From positions 248,001-312,000 of the forward strand of contig JAQGEQ010000204.1 of assembly GCA_034620365.1 (NCBI GenBank): a stretch of 64,000 nt of DNA. The letters are read 5' to 3'. Source of the DNA: Pegea sp. RAD2-039 (lineage: Eukaryota; Chordata; Thaliacea; Salpida; Salpidae). Each line of letters starts with the position of its first letter. Within the stretch, counting starts at the first letter, position 1. The notes under the pieces are model-generated. The model saw nothing but the letters and a program-made list of their open reading frames with translations, did not search any database and was not told the DNA's origin. This document shows positions 36,617 through 51,480 of this stretch, piece by piece. Position numbers and translations under genes: made by a program.

Positions 36617-38691
36617 ATGAGTGAAAATCCCAAAGGAAAAAAGCATTTTGAAAATAAATTTGAATCAGGAAAATGGGTAATTCAGTCGTGATTTCTAATT
36701 TAATAAAGTTTATTGATGTTTAATTCTATTGATAAATTCTATATAAGAATCTATTTTACCTAAAAATTAAATTTAGAACTTTTGTAAGTACAAAATTGCT
36801 TATCTTAGTAGTGAATATTTGATGATTTTATTTATAGAAAATTTAGCTTTGTTTTCAATGTTAAACTAAAGAGCTTTAATTGATTGAAACTAAGAAAATG
36901 AGTTTTTAACAAAATAATTTAATGGTTTTATGTTTTGATTTATTTAATTGTAAAAGTTCAACGAAATAAATAATTAAACAATACTTATTATAATCAAATA
37001 TCAAGTTTTGTCAAAAATGGAAATAATTAACTATATTTATTTATACTATTTTTTAGTTTCAACACTCTCAAAGTAAATCATCTACTAACTCTGACTCTTT
37101 TGTTGGAAAAAAATCAAATGTTCAAAATTTAACAAGTTTCAATAAAAAGATGAAAGTAAGTTTACTAATCCTACTTAAAAGATTTGTTATTATAAGAAAT
37201 ATTTTGATTTTGTTGCCTTAACAATACAATTGAATTTTTGAAACACAATTCCCTGAAAATTGAAACATTCAATCAGTGAAATATTTAGAAAGTACTTTAG
37301 AAAAATATTTTATAGATTTTAGAGTTTATTATTTGAAATATTTTCGATATACAAATCAATTAACTTTAATTAATCATTTTAATTTGTTCTTAAACATAAT
37401 TTATCCTTTAAAGTAAGAAATATCTAAGCTGATTTTGATTTCTACAGACTTTTTGGTTGTGTTTGCCTTGAGCTATGTTTGTTTATTATTTTTTTGTTTA
37501 TTAACTTTTTTATTTTCTTTTGATATTAAAGTATTTATATTTATTTATCTTTAGAAATATTTAGTGTTTTGAGTAATCGAACATGATTTACAATTTATTT
37601 AAACAGTTTATTTGTAAAATAACTTGAAAATCTCCAATTAATTTTAAATATGAATAAAAATAGTTTGCAAGAATTTTCAGGGTTAAATTTCTAACATTTT
37701 GATTAAGTACAATTGTAAAAATTATTAAAACACAATTGTGGTAAAATTGCGCTTTTTATCAAGTTTTTATCAAAACTATTAAGTGTTTTAACAATTGTTA
37801 ACTTTATTGATTAAAACTCTACATTTTCATTCTTTCAACAAATATTTGTTAGAATTTAAAATCCTATTACTAATTATATTTTCCTAGTAATTTTTTAAAC
37901 TTTATGTTTGCTTGAACGTTTTGTTCATCATTTGTTGAATTTTTAGCAAGTAAGTGTAGGCAACCCATTTTCAAATCATGATAACAAAAATTCAACGCAA
38001 AATTTTGGAGAATACTTTGATAAGGTAAGCAGATTTTCTTTTAATTTTTCATGTTTTTATGTTAGCAATTTTGTTTTATAATCTATGAAAGTACTTTTCT
38101 TTGGTTTGTGTTTTTTTGTAATATTAAAGATTTTAATCTATGGGAGTTTTTATTAGAGTTTAGGAAGATACAAACTACCTCATCATCAATCTCATCAAGC
38201 AAGTAGTTCTTCTCAGCTTCTAGCTTGGAAGGATCAAAAATCAGACACCAGTCTCACTAGTACATACTCTCAAAGTTTTACAGGTTTTTATTTTCATGTT
38301 TAACGTTTTTTATTTATTTATGATATGATTGCAGATGTTTCATTTAAAAATCGTTCTCAAAAAATTCCTTCTAATCATCGATTTCAAAAAAATTATAAAA
38401 TACCAAAAGTGTCACCGACATTATCTCGAACCTCTACTTTAGACTGGAAAACAGATCAACCTGTTACAACTTCATTACAAGTTATTGTGGATACACAGGT
38501 TAACTGATTATTTACTTAGTTATTATCTACTTATTATGAATATGAAACGGTCAAAGTTGTATATTAAGAAATATTTTGAAATCATGTTTATCTTTTATTT
38601 CTAGGTACCTTATTTAAAGCACAACTCTTGGAATTACAGTTATCACTTTAAAAGCTCTTCCTTAAGAAATCAGCCAAAAGAAATATCTTAA
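36617..38691 (+). CDS. Orphan protein, 204 residues, 6 exons
   Basis: Family not recognised. Exons 36617-36676, 37057-37155, 37947-38024, 38157-38283, 38335-38498 and 38605-38691 have GT..AG borders and join in frame. Starts MSENPKGKKHFENKFESGKW. The middle is hydrophilic and Ser/Asn/Gln-rich (NLTSFNKKMK, HHQSHQASSSSQL). The C-terminal 60 residues look more constrained: STLDWKTDQPVTTSLQVIVD, then VPYLKHNSWNYSYHFK. Tryptophan- and tyrosine-spaced tails of this type occur in small ciliary and sperm microtubule-associated proteins, but I could not match a family, so that is only a suggestion. No signal peptide or membrane segment. Confidence 0.68.
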
Positions 38692-39409
38692 AAACTACAA
38701 ATGCTTTAACTTATTTATCTTATTGACCACATATGTCTTGTAACAATAATTTATGTGATAAGTTACTGTGTAAATTAAATTCGAAAATCATTTTTTATTC
38801 TACATTTGCTTGTTGCATCGCCTATTTATTTACTATTTCAATCCAGTTTCGTATTGTTAATCTATCTATAAGCTTTACAACAAATCCATTACAATCTCAA
38901 TATTCTGCTTTTCAGTAGAAATATTGAATTATAATTTTTTTTAAATTTATAAAATAATGAAAATTTTTAAATTACAACTTTTCCAAATTATTGCACAAAT
39001 GATATTTCATATATCGATATTGCATTTGGTGATTTTTAATGATATTAAAATCTTTTAAATATTTTTTAATTACTTATACTATCAAGATAGAATAATTTTT
39101 ACAGTTCTTCAAAAGTATACTTACTTAATATGTTATTTAATAATATCATATTAATTAAGTTATTATATTAAGTTATTAATCAATGTTACTGTTTTATACT
39201 TATTGAAAAAAGTTTGAGATCCTTAAATATATGTTTATAAGTTATTAACAATAAAACATGTTCTTTGAATATGCGAGTTTTAAGTAAACGAAAAAAATTA
39301 ACAAAATAAGCTTATGAAAGACCTTGAGTTCCGATCAATAACTTTAATATTCAACTGTTAGCGTGACAAGCAACTTGACTTACAAACTGTTGGCATTGAT
39401 TGAAATTGC
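38692..39409. other. 3' flank and AT-rich spacer
   Basis: No supported gene. A 61-codon open frame at 38733-38918 lacks an ATG-linked splice context and is hydrophobic/random in composition. Confidence 0.4.
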
Positions 39410-39679
39410 ATGAAAAAACGAAAATTAAATGAAAAACCGGTGGGATTGATTCAGTACTTTGATCTTTTACGAGTAGAAATAAAACGAAATAGCGTGGTAA
39501 GTATATCGATCGATATTAAGAATCACGCATCCAAGCAGCTGGCTTTGGAGATTATTAAAGTTTTGAAACTTGAGGGTAGCATTTCAGCTTTTAAGGTAGT
39601 TGAGAGCCACACATTTTTTACGGTAAAAAATCTTAAAAAGTATAATAAATCTACTGATCAAAAATACTCTTACATGTAA
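39410..39679 (+). CDS. Hypothetical 89-residue ORF
   Basis: Starts with ATG and stays open for 89 codons with a balanced, protein-like composition and lower AT content than the flanks. It has a basic start (MKKRKLNEKPVGLIQYF), an amphipathic centre (KQLALEIIKVLKLEGSIS) and a beta-like end (AFKVVESHTFFTVKNLKKY). No family recognised. A GTAAGT lies inside it at 39496, so part may be an exon of something else. It sits in a 1.4-kb island with SINE-like sequence, so it may derive from an element. Confidence 0.35.
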   Translation: MKKRKLNEKPVGLIQYFDLLRVEIKRNSVVSISIDIKNHASKQLALEIIKVLKLEGSISAFKVVESHTFFTVKNLKKYNKSTDQKYSYM

Positions 39680-40130
39680 GAACCAACAAGTTCAAGTACC
39701 CGTTTCATTAAACATTTTGAGGTTTATTTTTATTACAGACAATTGAGTTGAAGCAGAGTACAATTTTTACAACATGCAGTTTGCAAAATCTGTTTAAGGT
39801 GTTTGTCAGTTAATCGGCTGCAATGTCAAATTTTCACTTAAAAGTGTGACAAACATTTATGTCAAACCAAATAAGCAAGCAATTTTATGATTATTTGCTT
39901 ATTACCAGGTATTAGGCAAAAGAAACGCCTTTGTTCTCTCGAGAAATCATTTAATTTTTAATATAATTTTTTAAGACAATTAGCACAACTTAAACATCGC
40001 ACTATTACAAAAAAAAAATAATAAAAATCATCAGATCACTATAATCTACATTTAAAAAAACTCAAACATTTTGAGCTTGAGGATTGCGTGTTTTTGTTAA
40101 ATCTATTTTGCTGTAAAGTTTAGTTTCGGT

Positions 40131-40350
40131 GACAAGATGAAGGAGTTGCTGAATCGTTTAGTTACTAATTTGTTATGCTTTGAATGCACGGGTTTGAATC
40201 CCACCTTGTTATTGAAGATACAGTATGCTATGTGGAGCCGTCAAATAACAACTGCTGAAAGAGTTAAAAACTTATCGAGTGTAGAAAGTGCCTTCCCTAT
40301 TATGGGTAAAGAGTGCCACTGCTTTGAGAGAAAAATATATATGTAAATAA
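40131..40350 (+). mobile_element. tRNA-Ser-derived SINE-like element (tRNA-like head 40131-40211)
   Basis: The first 81 bases align with metazoan tRNA-Ser(GCT): they start GACAAGATG and end CCCACCTTGTTA, so six of seven acceptor-stem positions can pair (one of these is G-U). Box B reads GGTTTGAATCC at 40191-40201 (one change from consensus). Box A at 40138-40148 is degenerate. A loop resembling the anticodon loop (TTACTAA) and a long variable region of Ser type are present. The T-stem and anticodon stem are imperfect, so it is not a working tRNA. About 140 bases of unrelated sequence follow, ending in an A/T-rich tail, as expected for a SINE body. A solitary tRNA pseudogene is the alternative. 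Confidence 0.6.
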
Positions 40351-41797
40351 ACCCAGACTTAATTTATACAATCGGTTGATCTCGATGTCACTGCCTCAAG
40401 TCACTGGGCTGTGTCACCTAACAGTAACTATAAACAGTGGGGATATTTCAGTATATACTAGACTCTATCTTATTTAAAGTTTATGCGTAGGAAAAAATAT
40501 ATGGCTGTCAATTTTTCCCACCTACAGCTTTAGCCTATGGAACTCAGCAAAAAAATCGCTTTAATTACAGCCTTTGCTATATTTGGCATGTCAAAGGTCT
40601 TATAAAAAAGTATTCTTGATGCAAATCACGGTTTATGTTCTTGTCGCAGGCGATGTTTGACAGCTCTGTGCTATTGATAAATCAAAACACTTAACAAAAG
40701 TCTACAATAATGATGCTACTTTATTTAAATTAGTTCAATTAACCTTTATTGAAATTTAAAAAACATAAAACTAGCTTCACTTTTTCTCCTTACAACAATA
40801 AGAATGTAGTTTTGGCCCTTGTTGGAAAAGTTAGTTGTCGATATTATTTTTTAGCTTTACTTTAACGAAACCAAGTTTATTTCTTATAAATATTCAAGAT
40901 ATTGTGAAAAAGCTAGATTAATAAACAAATACAAAAATAAGTAGATTTATAAGAAAAAAAGATTATAACAAACATTGAACAAATTGTAACTAACCTCCTT
41001 GATAAAATTGATCGTTTTTCTAACAAATATGTTTTAAGAATAATATAAAAGTGAAAATTTAAATATACTTGCATAAAAAAGTATACTATGTATACTATGT
41101 TTAGCATCTAATTTTGTAAATACATTTGAATAAAATAAAAAAAGATTTTTTTTTATCGCTGCAGTAATTTCAACTAGTAGAGGATTGCCAGTCCACCATT
41201 AGACCCTCCTTTGAAATTTTGACTAGACCCAGTTACACTTCTTTGAGATATATCAGGTATAGACTTTATTTTTTATCGCTATTAAACCTAGTAAAGAAGT
41301 TATAATGAATTTAGTTTCTATGAATAAAGTTATTTAATTTTTAATGAGTTTTTTATTTTCGTAATTCTTTTAATGTTTGATTAATCGCAACCGACGAATT
41401 GTCATGAATAAAATATAAATTTTTTGTATCTAGGGTTATTTTTTTATTTTACTTATTAGCTCAATATTTAAAACATTGATTTAGAAACTTTTATATATTA
41501 ACTTGTGAAAAATTTATATAAGTATAGATCAGATATTCTAGTAATATTTCTTCCTACTATTGCAAAAGCCTTCTTTTATATAACATAAGCTTTCTTTTTA
41601 TGGCCAAATACTATGATTTAGTTAATTTTTAAATATGATTTGCTTTTTGGTTATACTTAAAATTTATTTAAAAAAACTATTTTATATAAGTTTTTCAAAG
41701 TTGGAGTATTTCTATACTTTTGCACTTAATATATTTTACCTTTTATATATATTTATACTGGTTATATATGAAATCCAAAAGAGATTATGATTTATAT
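40351..41797. other. Intergenic, partly less AT-rich, nothing recognised
   Basis: The segments 40370-40470 and 41160-41260 are richer in G+C than the surroundings but have no open frame, tRNA fold or repeat match within the window. They may be more fragments of mobile elements. Confidence 0.4.
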
Positions 41798-42025
41798 TTA
41801 AACATTAGATGGTTGTTGGGTAGATGGTTGTTGAGTTGGAGCTATGGTTTCTTTAGTTGAAGCTTTAGTTGATACAGTAAAAAGATTAGTTTCATTTACT
41901 GCTGTACCAGAATTAAGTGTTGAGACTTCATCACTATCAGTAGATACAGTGACGTCAACAGAACTAGTTGCTGTTTCAGTTGCTGGTGATTCTACTTTGT
42001 CAGTAGTTGGTGACTCGGTAGACAA
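41798..42025 (-). other. Ser/Thr-rich reading frame, mucin-like, without visible start
   Basis: The minus-strand frame reads STESPTTDKVESPATETATS and continues in the same Thr/Ser/Pro/Glu-rich style to TQQPSTQQPSNV and a stop. Such composition is typical of O-glycosylated mucin-like stalks. There is no ATG in frame, and no AG acceptor between the upstream stop (about 42067) and the frame, so it is not a clean exon. The plus strand of the same DNA has an ATG frame (41844-42083) rich in Val/Ser/Leu. Which strand, if either, is used cannot be decided here. Confidence 0.3.
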
Positions 42026-42357
42026 GTTAGATTTTGTTCCGATTGTAGTTACAGTCGGAGATTATGATTTATGTTTAATATAAAAAATTAAAATGATGAT
42101 TTTATACCATATTATTAATAATTCAGTTTTATTTCATCTGAAATGTTTAGAAATAAAATGCTTTTATAAATAATTCCAAATTCTTAAATTAGCTTCAAAG
42201 AATTTATAAAAAAAATATATAAATAAAATTTGTCAGAATTATTGTTAGCAATTAAATTGTCAAATTATGTTCCTGTTTTTTATTTGAAAAATAATTCTTG
42301 AAGAATTATTGAAAGTATTTTCTTTCAGTTAACCAAATTTTTCATCTTTTAGTTATA

Positions 42358-44677
<2,320 letters not shown>

Positions 44678-45738
44678 GCTGATGTAAGGTGATTGGACTC
44701 GCTGGCTGCTGGCTGATGCTTTTCAATTGTGGATAGTTATATTTTAGTTAAAGTAGTTGATTGCATCTGTTATTAAAGTGCTTTCTACCTTGAGCGTCTA
44801 AGTTTCTTTTTCAAGTTGTTGTCCAGTATCTTTGGTATGATCTGCATCAGCTGGAGACTAGCATTCTTTATGGGTTTTTTTCATTCAATCTACGCTCAAA
44901 CTCACATTAAGCTAGTTTCATCGACAATGTTGTGTTAGTTAATTGTTTGGTAATTTCATCAGAAGTAAGATAAATTGATTAGTTAAAAAGACCTGATTTA
45001 AGCTGCTTTTATTCGAACTACTCGATGATTTTGAGGACCTCCAATATTTGTTGATGTTTATGACAAAACAATTTAATTGAAATAAAAAAATACAAATCTT
45101 TTGTTTGAAACTATCAACAAGTGGTACTTTATGAAAGCTTCGAATCTAATATTTGATAAATATGAAACTCTTCAGTTAAAAACACTGGACTAGTTTGTCA
45201 TGCTAATGGTGTGGGTGGATTGCTACTTGACGGAAAACAACTTGAATATAGGCTACTATTCAGGAAGTAGATGGTAGCTAATTAAGAATATATTACCGTG
45301 AGATGTAAGATCTCAGTTAACGAGATTTTGTCAGCTTTTAAATTAGTTTAAGGCCATTGAAAGTAGTTGTTAAGACTGGGGTTTCTCAAACATTTGAAAA
45401 TTTAAATCAGAGACTGCTGAAAAATAACAATAATAAAATCAACTTACTGATTAACCAATTCTCATTGATACTTTCCTAAATTCTAAGAGCAATAAAAGAG
45501 CCCTGGTTTGAAGGTATAATGATTTACGATTAATCATTCTTCTAAGTAGCTTCAACTAAACATCTTTAGGGAACTAAAGTCCTTTAAATAAATTTTCTAT
45601 CAAATATTCTTATAAAAGATTCATATAAAATGACTTTTTTGCAAAGAAAAAAATTATTCATCGTTAGTTAATCATTACCTAAATAGAACTTTATATCTGT
45701 TTTTATGCATGATAATGCTTCAATCTGTCTAGTTTATT
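44678..45738 (+). other. DDX39 3'UTR and upstream region of C1GALT1
   Basis: AATAAA near 45081 is a candidate polyadenylation signal for DDX39. No other coding sequence recognised. A Y-rich AG (ctgtctag) occurs 7 bases before the C1GALT1 ATG. Confidence 0.45.
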
Positions 45739-48700
45739 ATGAAAGCTATTAAGTTTTATATTTTTGGAGTTTTATCAGGTTCTATTTTTACAATATTTTG
45801 TATGTTTTACAATTTGCAAGTTGAAAGAAGTCATGAAAGTTTACGGTTAGCTCATCATTCAGATTTTTGTTGTTAAATTATCAGTTTGTTTTTCTACTAA
45901 ATTTCAGTACTGATTTATAGCTTTTTTGCGTTTATTAGCTTCTAGCATTTTGTAACTTCTGTTTAGCTAGTAATCTTCTCAAATCATTTAAATAACTAAA
46001 CCAAATAGATTATATGCTAGAATATATAATTTAATATTGAAAAAACATATCTATAGAATAAACTGACAAAATGTTTTAAATTTTGATTTTAAACTTCTTA
46101 AATGTTTTTATTGTGCTACAAATTATCAATAGCACTTTCAGTCCTCTTATAACCTGAGTACAAACATTAAAAAAACATTTCATCAGAAAGAATTGTCATC
46201 ATTATCTTACAATTGTGCTTTTCGAGAAACTTGTAACTTTTTGACAAACAATTATTAAGAAGTTAAAAATGACACAAACCTTGGCTGTTGAGCATTTTTA
46301 AACAGCGTGTATGCTAAAGTTAAAATTTAAAGTACTGTATTTGTTCAAATTTTTGGAATAAGATTAAAGAATTACTTCACTGAGGCAAAGTTACTTACTG
46401 TACTTAAAACCGCTAACTCAATAACATCAGCCCAAAGTTCAGTACTTGATGGTGGTAGACAAATTCTTATATATGCTAAATGAAGAAAACTATTTTTTTA
46501 ATTATATAAATTCGCATCAAAGTTTTCGAAACTTTTTCCATCTAACTTTTTTAACTTGTCATAATTTTCACAAAAAAATATAATTTTAAGGTTTAAATAG
46601 ATCAGTATTTATATATGATTAAGTATTTATAATGAATTATATTATAAATAAGCTAAGAGCAAGTATTATTATTTTAAAATAAACCAAGTAATAAATTATA
46701 AAATCAGATAAAAACACTTTGATGCATGTTTCGTAATTTAGAATGTAAATTGGTAAGCTTAATAATATTTATAAATAAAATTCGAATTTATAAAAATGAA
46801 AGAGCGAAATAAACTTTTGATTTGCTTCTAAGATACTGTTATCGACTTTATAAAAGATTAAACTTAAATCATGATTAAAGTGAAAGTTTAAATTTTAAAA
46901 AATAACCAAAAAAGTAGTTTTAAAATTTAAAAAAACTTTAAAAATTTGTTTTCTTACAGAACCAACTACAATCTATTATGTGCTGAAAAAAATTCACCAA
47001 AACTAAACGCTACAAAAGTTTGTAAGAGTTTTAAAAAGTTTTCTTTTTTACAAGCTGAAATTATTCAATAGAATTTTCTGAGTAGAAACAAACAATAAAT
47101 ACAAACCATTTTTTATGCTGACTTTGTTGCAGTAGCATAAAGTAGTATTGTCTACAAAAATCATATCATTAAAAAATGCTTTTTAATAAGAAAGTTAAAA
47201 TGTTTTTGTTTTAGCTACTAATGAAACTGCTAGGGTACTCTACAGTCAAGTCAAAGTGTTATGTTGGGTCGTAACTTCACCTCAAACCTTGTACAGTAAA
47301 GCGATTCATGTAAAAGAAACATGGGGAAAACGCTGTAATAAAATCATATTCTTCAGCTCCAAAGCTAATAAGGTAAATATTATTATAAGCTTTGTAATAT
47401 TTAATTTTATCATAACAACTGTCAAAGAGGTTTCCTACTATTGGGCTACCAGTTGGTGAAGGTAGAAGCCAATTATTTAACAAAACTTTAAAAGCTCTTC
47501 ACTATTTGTGGCAACATCATCAAAACGATGCTGATTGGTTCTTGAAAGCAGACGACGACACATTTGTAATTGTTGAAAACTTGAGGTCAGCAAAAGTTTA
47601 TGTGTAGATATGTCAAAATCGTTGGTTAAGGGTGGAACTGAGGTACCTTATCACAACTACGTGCCTTTTCATCGTTTTCGATTAAAATGTAAATATTTGT
47701 CTAATCATGTCGTCTTCAGATATTTGCTAAAAGATTATAACCCAAACGAAGCATTGTATTTTGGACATCGATTCAAAATTGATCATTTGAGGCAAGGTTA
47801 TATGAGCGGTGGTGCGGGTTATGTACTGAGCAAGCAATCATTGAAAAGGTTTTTTAGTCACTTGATTTTGTTTTCCTTGAATCAATTTTGCGCGGCAGTG
47901 AATGTATGCTTTAATAGAACTGTTGATAGTTTTCAATCACTAATTCATCGACATCAGCTTTAGATAAATTCCATTTTACAAGGCTGTGAAAAACTAGTCA
48001 TTCCGATTATATTATTTCTTTTGAATTGTCTTGCCGTGAATAACAATAAAGCTATGAATTTATTATTTACCTCGATTGCATGATTTTGTTAATGTAATAT
48101 ATTATCTTTACATTGTCTCAAAGTCTTTTATTCAACTTTTGAGCTTGTGTCTTTATCAAATTCAACAAAATACTTAAAGAACTAATCCAAAATCTTCTAC
48201 ACTTTTTAAGGTTTATTGCTGCTATTAAGTTCCACAAATGTCCTATTGAAGAATCAGCTGAAGATGTTTTATTAGGCATGTGCCTTGAAGCAGTAGGAGT
48301 AAAAGCAATTGATACACGAGATCATTTGTTTAAGCAAAGGTTTTTCCCTTTTCAACCTAAGTATCATCTGATTCCGAATTTGCTGATGACTAACAGTTGG
48401 TTCTATAAATACAGTTACTACAATGCCTCAGCGGTAAACATGTTTGTATATCGCTTAATATTTAATATTTGTAATGTAACGCTTATATTTAAATTCATTC
48501 AAGCAAATTAAGCATTATATCAGAGTAAAAATCGCTTTTAGTAACAAAAATGTTTTATGATATTATAGATTCTTGAGAACTTTATTATTTAAGTTATTTT
48601 ATTTATAATGAATTGTTACAAATATTTGCTCATGACTCATATATAATATGAAAGCTTATAACAAACCAATAATTATAAAAACAAATCACAAGCTTTATTA

Positions 48701-48994
48701 AAATAGGAAAGTTTGTAATTTTCTTATTATATGAATGAAATTATTTGAATAATTTTGCAAAATAAAACAACCTTTTTGATATTTTAAAACTCTAATTACT
48801 CTAAATATATAATCTATTATTTATAAGCTAATTACAACTAGATCTTACATTTTCAGTGTACTGACTGTTGCTCAAAACTAGCAATTTCGTTTCACTACAT
48901 CAAACCTGAAATGATGTATGTTTATTATTACTTTGCTTACCAACTCGATACTTTTGGTATTAATAAGCTTTACAAAATGGAATATGAAGTTTGA
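45739..48994 (+). CDS. C1GALT1: Core 1 beta-1,3-galactosyltransferase (T-synthase)
   Basis: Golgi type II membrane enzyme that adds galactose from UDP-Gal to GalNAc-Ser/Thr, making the core 1 (T antigen) O-glycan. Exons 45739-45845, 46960-47021, 47215-47372, 47428-47585, 47720-47848, 48211-48433 and 48857-48994 give 324 residues in frame (human 363). Residues 5-22 form the signal anchor ([18 protein letters not shown]); a short stem follows. The catalytic part has [27 protein letters not shown], the metal-binding [18 protein letters not shown] (ADDDT at 150-154), [13 protein letters not shown] and the C-terminal [12 protein letters not shown]. The first intron, over 1.1 kb, separates the anchor exon, whose assignment rests on phase and topology. 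Animals often carry several paralogues, so this is a C1GALT1-family member. Confidence 0.93.
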
Positions 48995-50900
48995 TTGCCA
49001 GGTATCACTGAAATTAAGTTACTAAAATAGTTTTATAACAATAATTATTTTGTTAGAAATAGACTTCAATTACTCTTGCGTCGAACAACTTTTAATAAAG
49101 AATTATTAAAAAAAGGATCTGTTATTTTCAATTTTAGGTTGAGTAATTCGTTATTTATTGTAAACACGATGAAGGTTGTGACTACAGTTAGATTGATTAG
49201 ATTCTTAATTAGAAAGTAAAACTCTAATTAAAGATTAGTTTGATTGATTTGGTAGAACCGCGATCTAAAAAGCTTTTCAGTCAATACAAAACAAACTTTG
49301 ATCCACAAAGTCTTGTGATAAAGAAATCTTTTTTTTGTCGGATGGATCTTGTGCTTGGTAGTTGATAGTGTTATAGACTTGTTCGTTTAATATATATAAA
49401 TGCACCTATATTAGTGACCTGTATTAGTAACTGTAATAATTCAAAAAATTGTTTCTTTTTATAATGAAATCAACAATCAATGGCCAATAATATTTTGTAA
49501 CTCAAAAATTCTAAAACTTTAACTAAATAAAAGAAGAAATAAAAGAAGTTAAGTTAAGAGTAATTTTGCAAAATCTTAAAACTATAAAGATACTGTATAT
49601 ATATCGTAGCAGTAGAATTTATCTACATAAAATTGGATATTAAAAAAAAGTTTCAAATTGTTGTTGTATTTTTAAAAAATCGAATTTTTTTATCCAGCAT
49701 ATTTAATTACTACAGTAAATACGAAAATCAACAAAAGCTTATTGTAATTGAATGAAACTAATTTACTCAGACAGGGCGATCTGTAAATTATTAAATCAAT
49801 TATTTACTCAATTCATTTAAAGCTACTTAATAAAACTGACAGAACAAATAACGGATTTATAAGTAAAGCGGAAATAGCGTAATGTTTAATAAAGTAAATT
49901 AAGTTTCATTAGTATCTGAAGTGAATAATTCCGATAAAATCATTAAAAATGATAAATTATTTCTCTATCACATAATGTTGTGTAAGAGACAACATCATTG
50001 CATCAATTTCCTTATAGGCTTGTTGGAAATTAAGGAACTGAAGCCATGTTTAAAGAACTTTAAATGTTTTCATTCAAATTTCAGTCCTACCTAAAGATTA
50101 TTATTCTAGTGAATTGATTAGACAGTTCTGAATTTCTCTCTAGTTTTTACTATTTAGTTCTGTACGAAATATACTTTAAGGACGGGACTTTAAAAAATAT
50201 TTTGAGAATTTATACTTTTAAATTTGAAGTCTTGCAATAAGTGATAATACAAGTAATTAGTAATAAGCCACATTACATAAACCAAATAAATTTAATTCAA
50301 TTTAGAAAATGATAAAATCATTTCTATAAATATGATAAAGCTAAAAAATTACTTGATGTAGTTAGATAATTGCTTCAAGCCTGCTTTGTTTCATTAAAGC
50401 AAATTTAAAGCATTCAAAGCTTGTCAAAACTACAAAACAACATTCTTTGCTAAAAACTGGAGCAGATAACTTGCAAGATGAAGTCAAGTATCTTCATTAA
50501 TGTATAAACATCATTTGAAGAAATATTATATGATAATTTATATGATAACTTAAATATAATTATATAATTTAAAAAGCTTAACTAAATATTTTTTACCTTA
50601 TTGATTTTTAGTTGTTACAGTTCACATTAAAACTCTTTTCAATTGAGCTTTAATAAAGCTCATCTTATGAGTAGTAACTTTAAACAAAAAGGTTCAGTTT
50701 ACTGAATTAGATAATACCAACTATATAAGATTTAACATTAATTAATTAATTATAAAAGCATCTGTTAACGACTGTGCATTAATTTGTGAGACTAAATATT
50801 TTTCAACTGATATGTTTGAATAGTGTTTGATTTAAATTTATTGAAATAGTTTTTTAAGCCTATATACCAGCTGTATTTCTACTATATTGCCGTATTCCAT
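48995..50900. other. C1GALT1 3'UTR and AT-rich intergenic DNA
   Basis: AATAAA at about 49074 may end C1GALT1. The rest has no coding or RNA signal that I can support. Confidence 0.45.
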
Positions 50901-50914
50901 TAAGCCAAAGCTTC

Positions 50915-51480
50915 GTAAACCCGGAAACTGTGGCTAACAAGAAGAAAGGTAAGATAGTTAATCGTTGCCTGACAGCAGTTACTGATATCAGTTAGTGTTA
51001 CCTCATAATACTAGCAGTAAGCAGGAGCCTAGTACTAGCGGGTCACAGCAGAACAAAGAAGTGTATCTTAGAAACTGCCCGTTAGGGGAACCAAAGATAT
51101 GAATAATGTGTAATGAGAACATTAGACCTTATAATGGACTTGAGTGGTGCAAAATGCCTGGGAGCCAAAAGTTATATAGCTTATATTTGACAAATATAAC
51201 AATAAGAGATAACCTTCTGTAATTCTTTCACCTATAGACTGTTAATCTAAAGAAATGGATTTTCAGCTGCATCTGTAGATGTACAGATTTTTGAAATAGA
51301 AAGTTTGTAAAAACCTTTAAAGGTGACACCTTAGGTATAATCATCAGCAAATGTGGATATGTAAGAAAAAGCCAATCAGCTGGAAAAATCATTCTCAATC
51401 ACTTTATATACTAGGTAACACTACAAAATGATCAATAATTGGAGATAAGTGAGAAAACTCAACAAACAAAAAGACGGATT
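50915..51480 (+). mobile_element. Decayed element ORF with a zinc-finger-like motif
   Basis: A stretch richer in G+C that reads protein-like with stops. One frame runs from 50995: NTSSKQEPSTSGSQQNKEVY, then NCPLGEPKI, stop at 51100, IMCNENIRPYNGLEWCKMPG. The C..CN..I.....L.WC spacing resembles the treble-clef/PHD-type fingers found in the first ORF or N-terminus of some animal LINEs. Later pieces (SSANVDM, stop, EKANQLEKSFSITL) look coiled-coil-like, as in ORF1 proteins. No splice sites or ATG. Best read as a retroelement fossil; a dead host gene is possible. Confidence 0.42.

Noticed and set aside
41160-41260. Less AT-rich segment considered as a tRNA gene on the minus strand
   Set aside because: No box B, no acceptor stem and no cloverleaf can be drawn.
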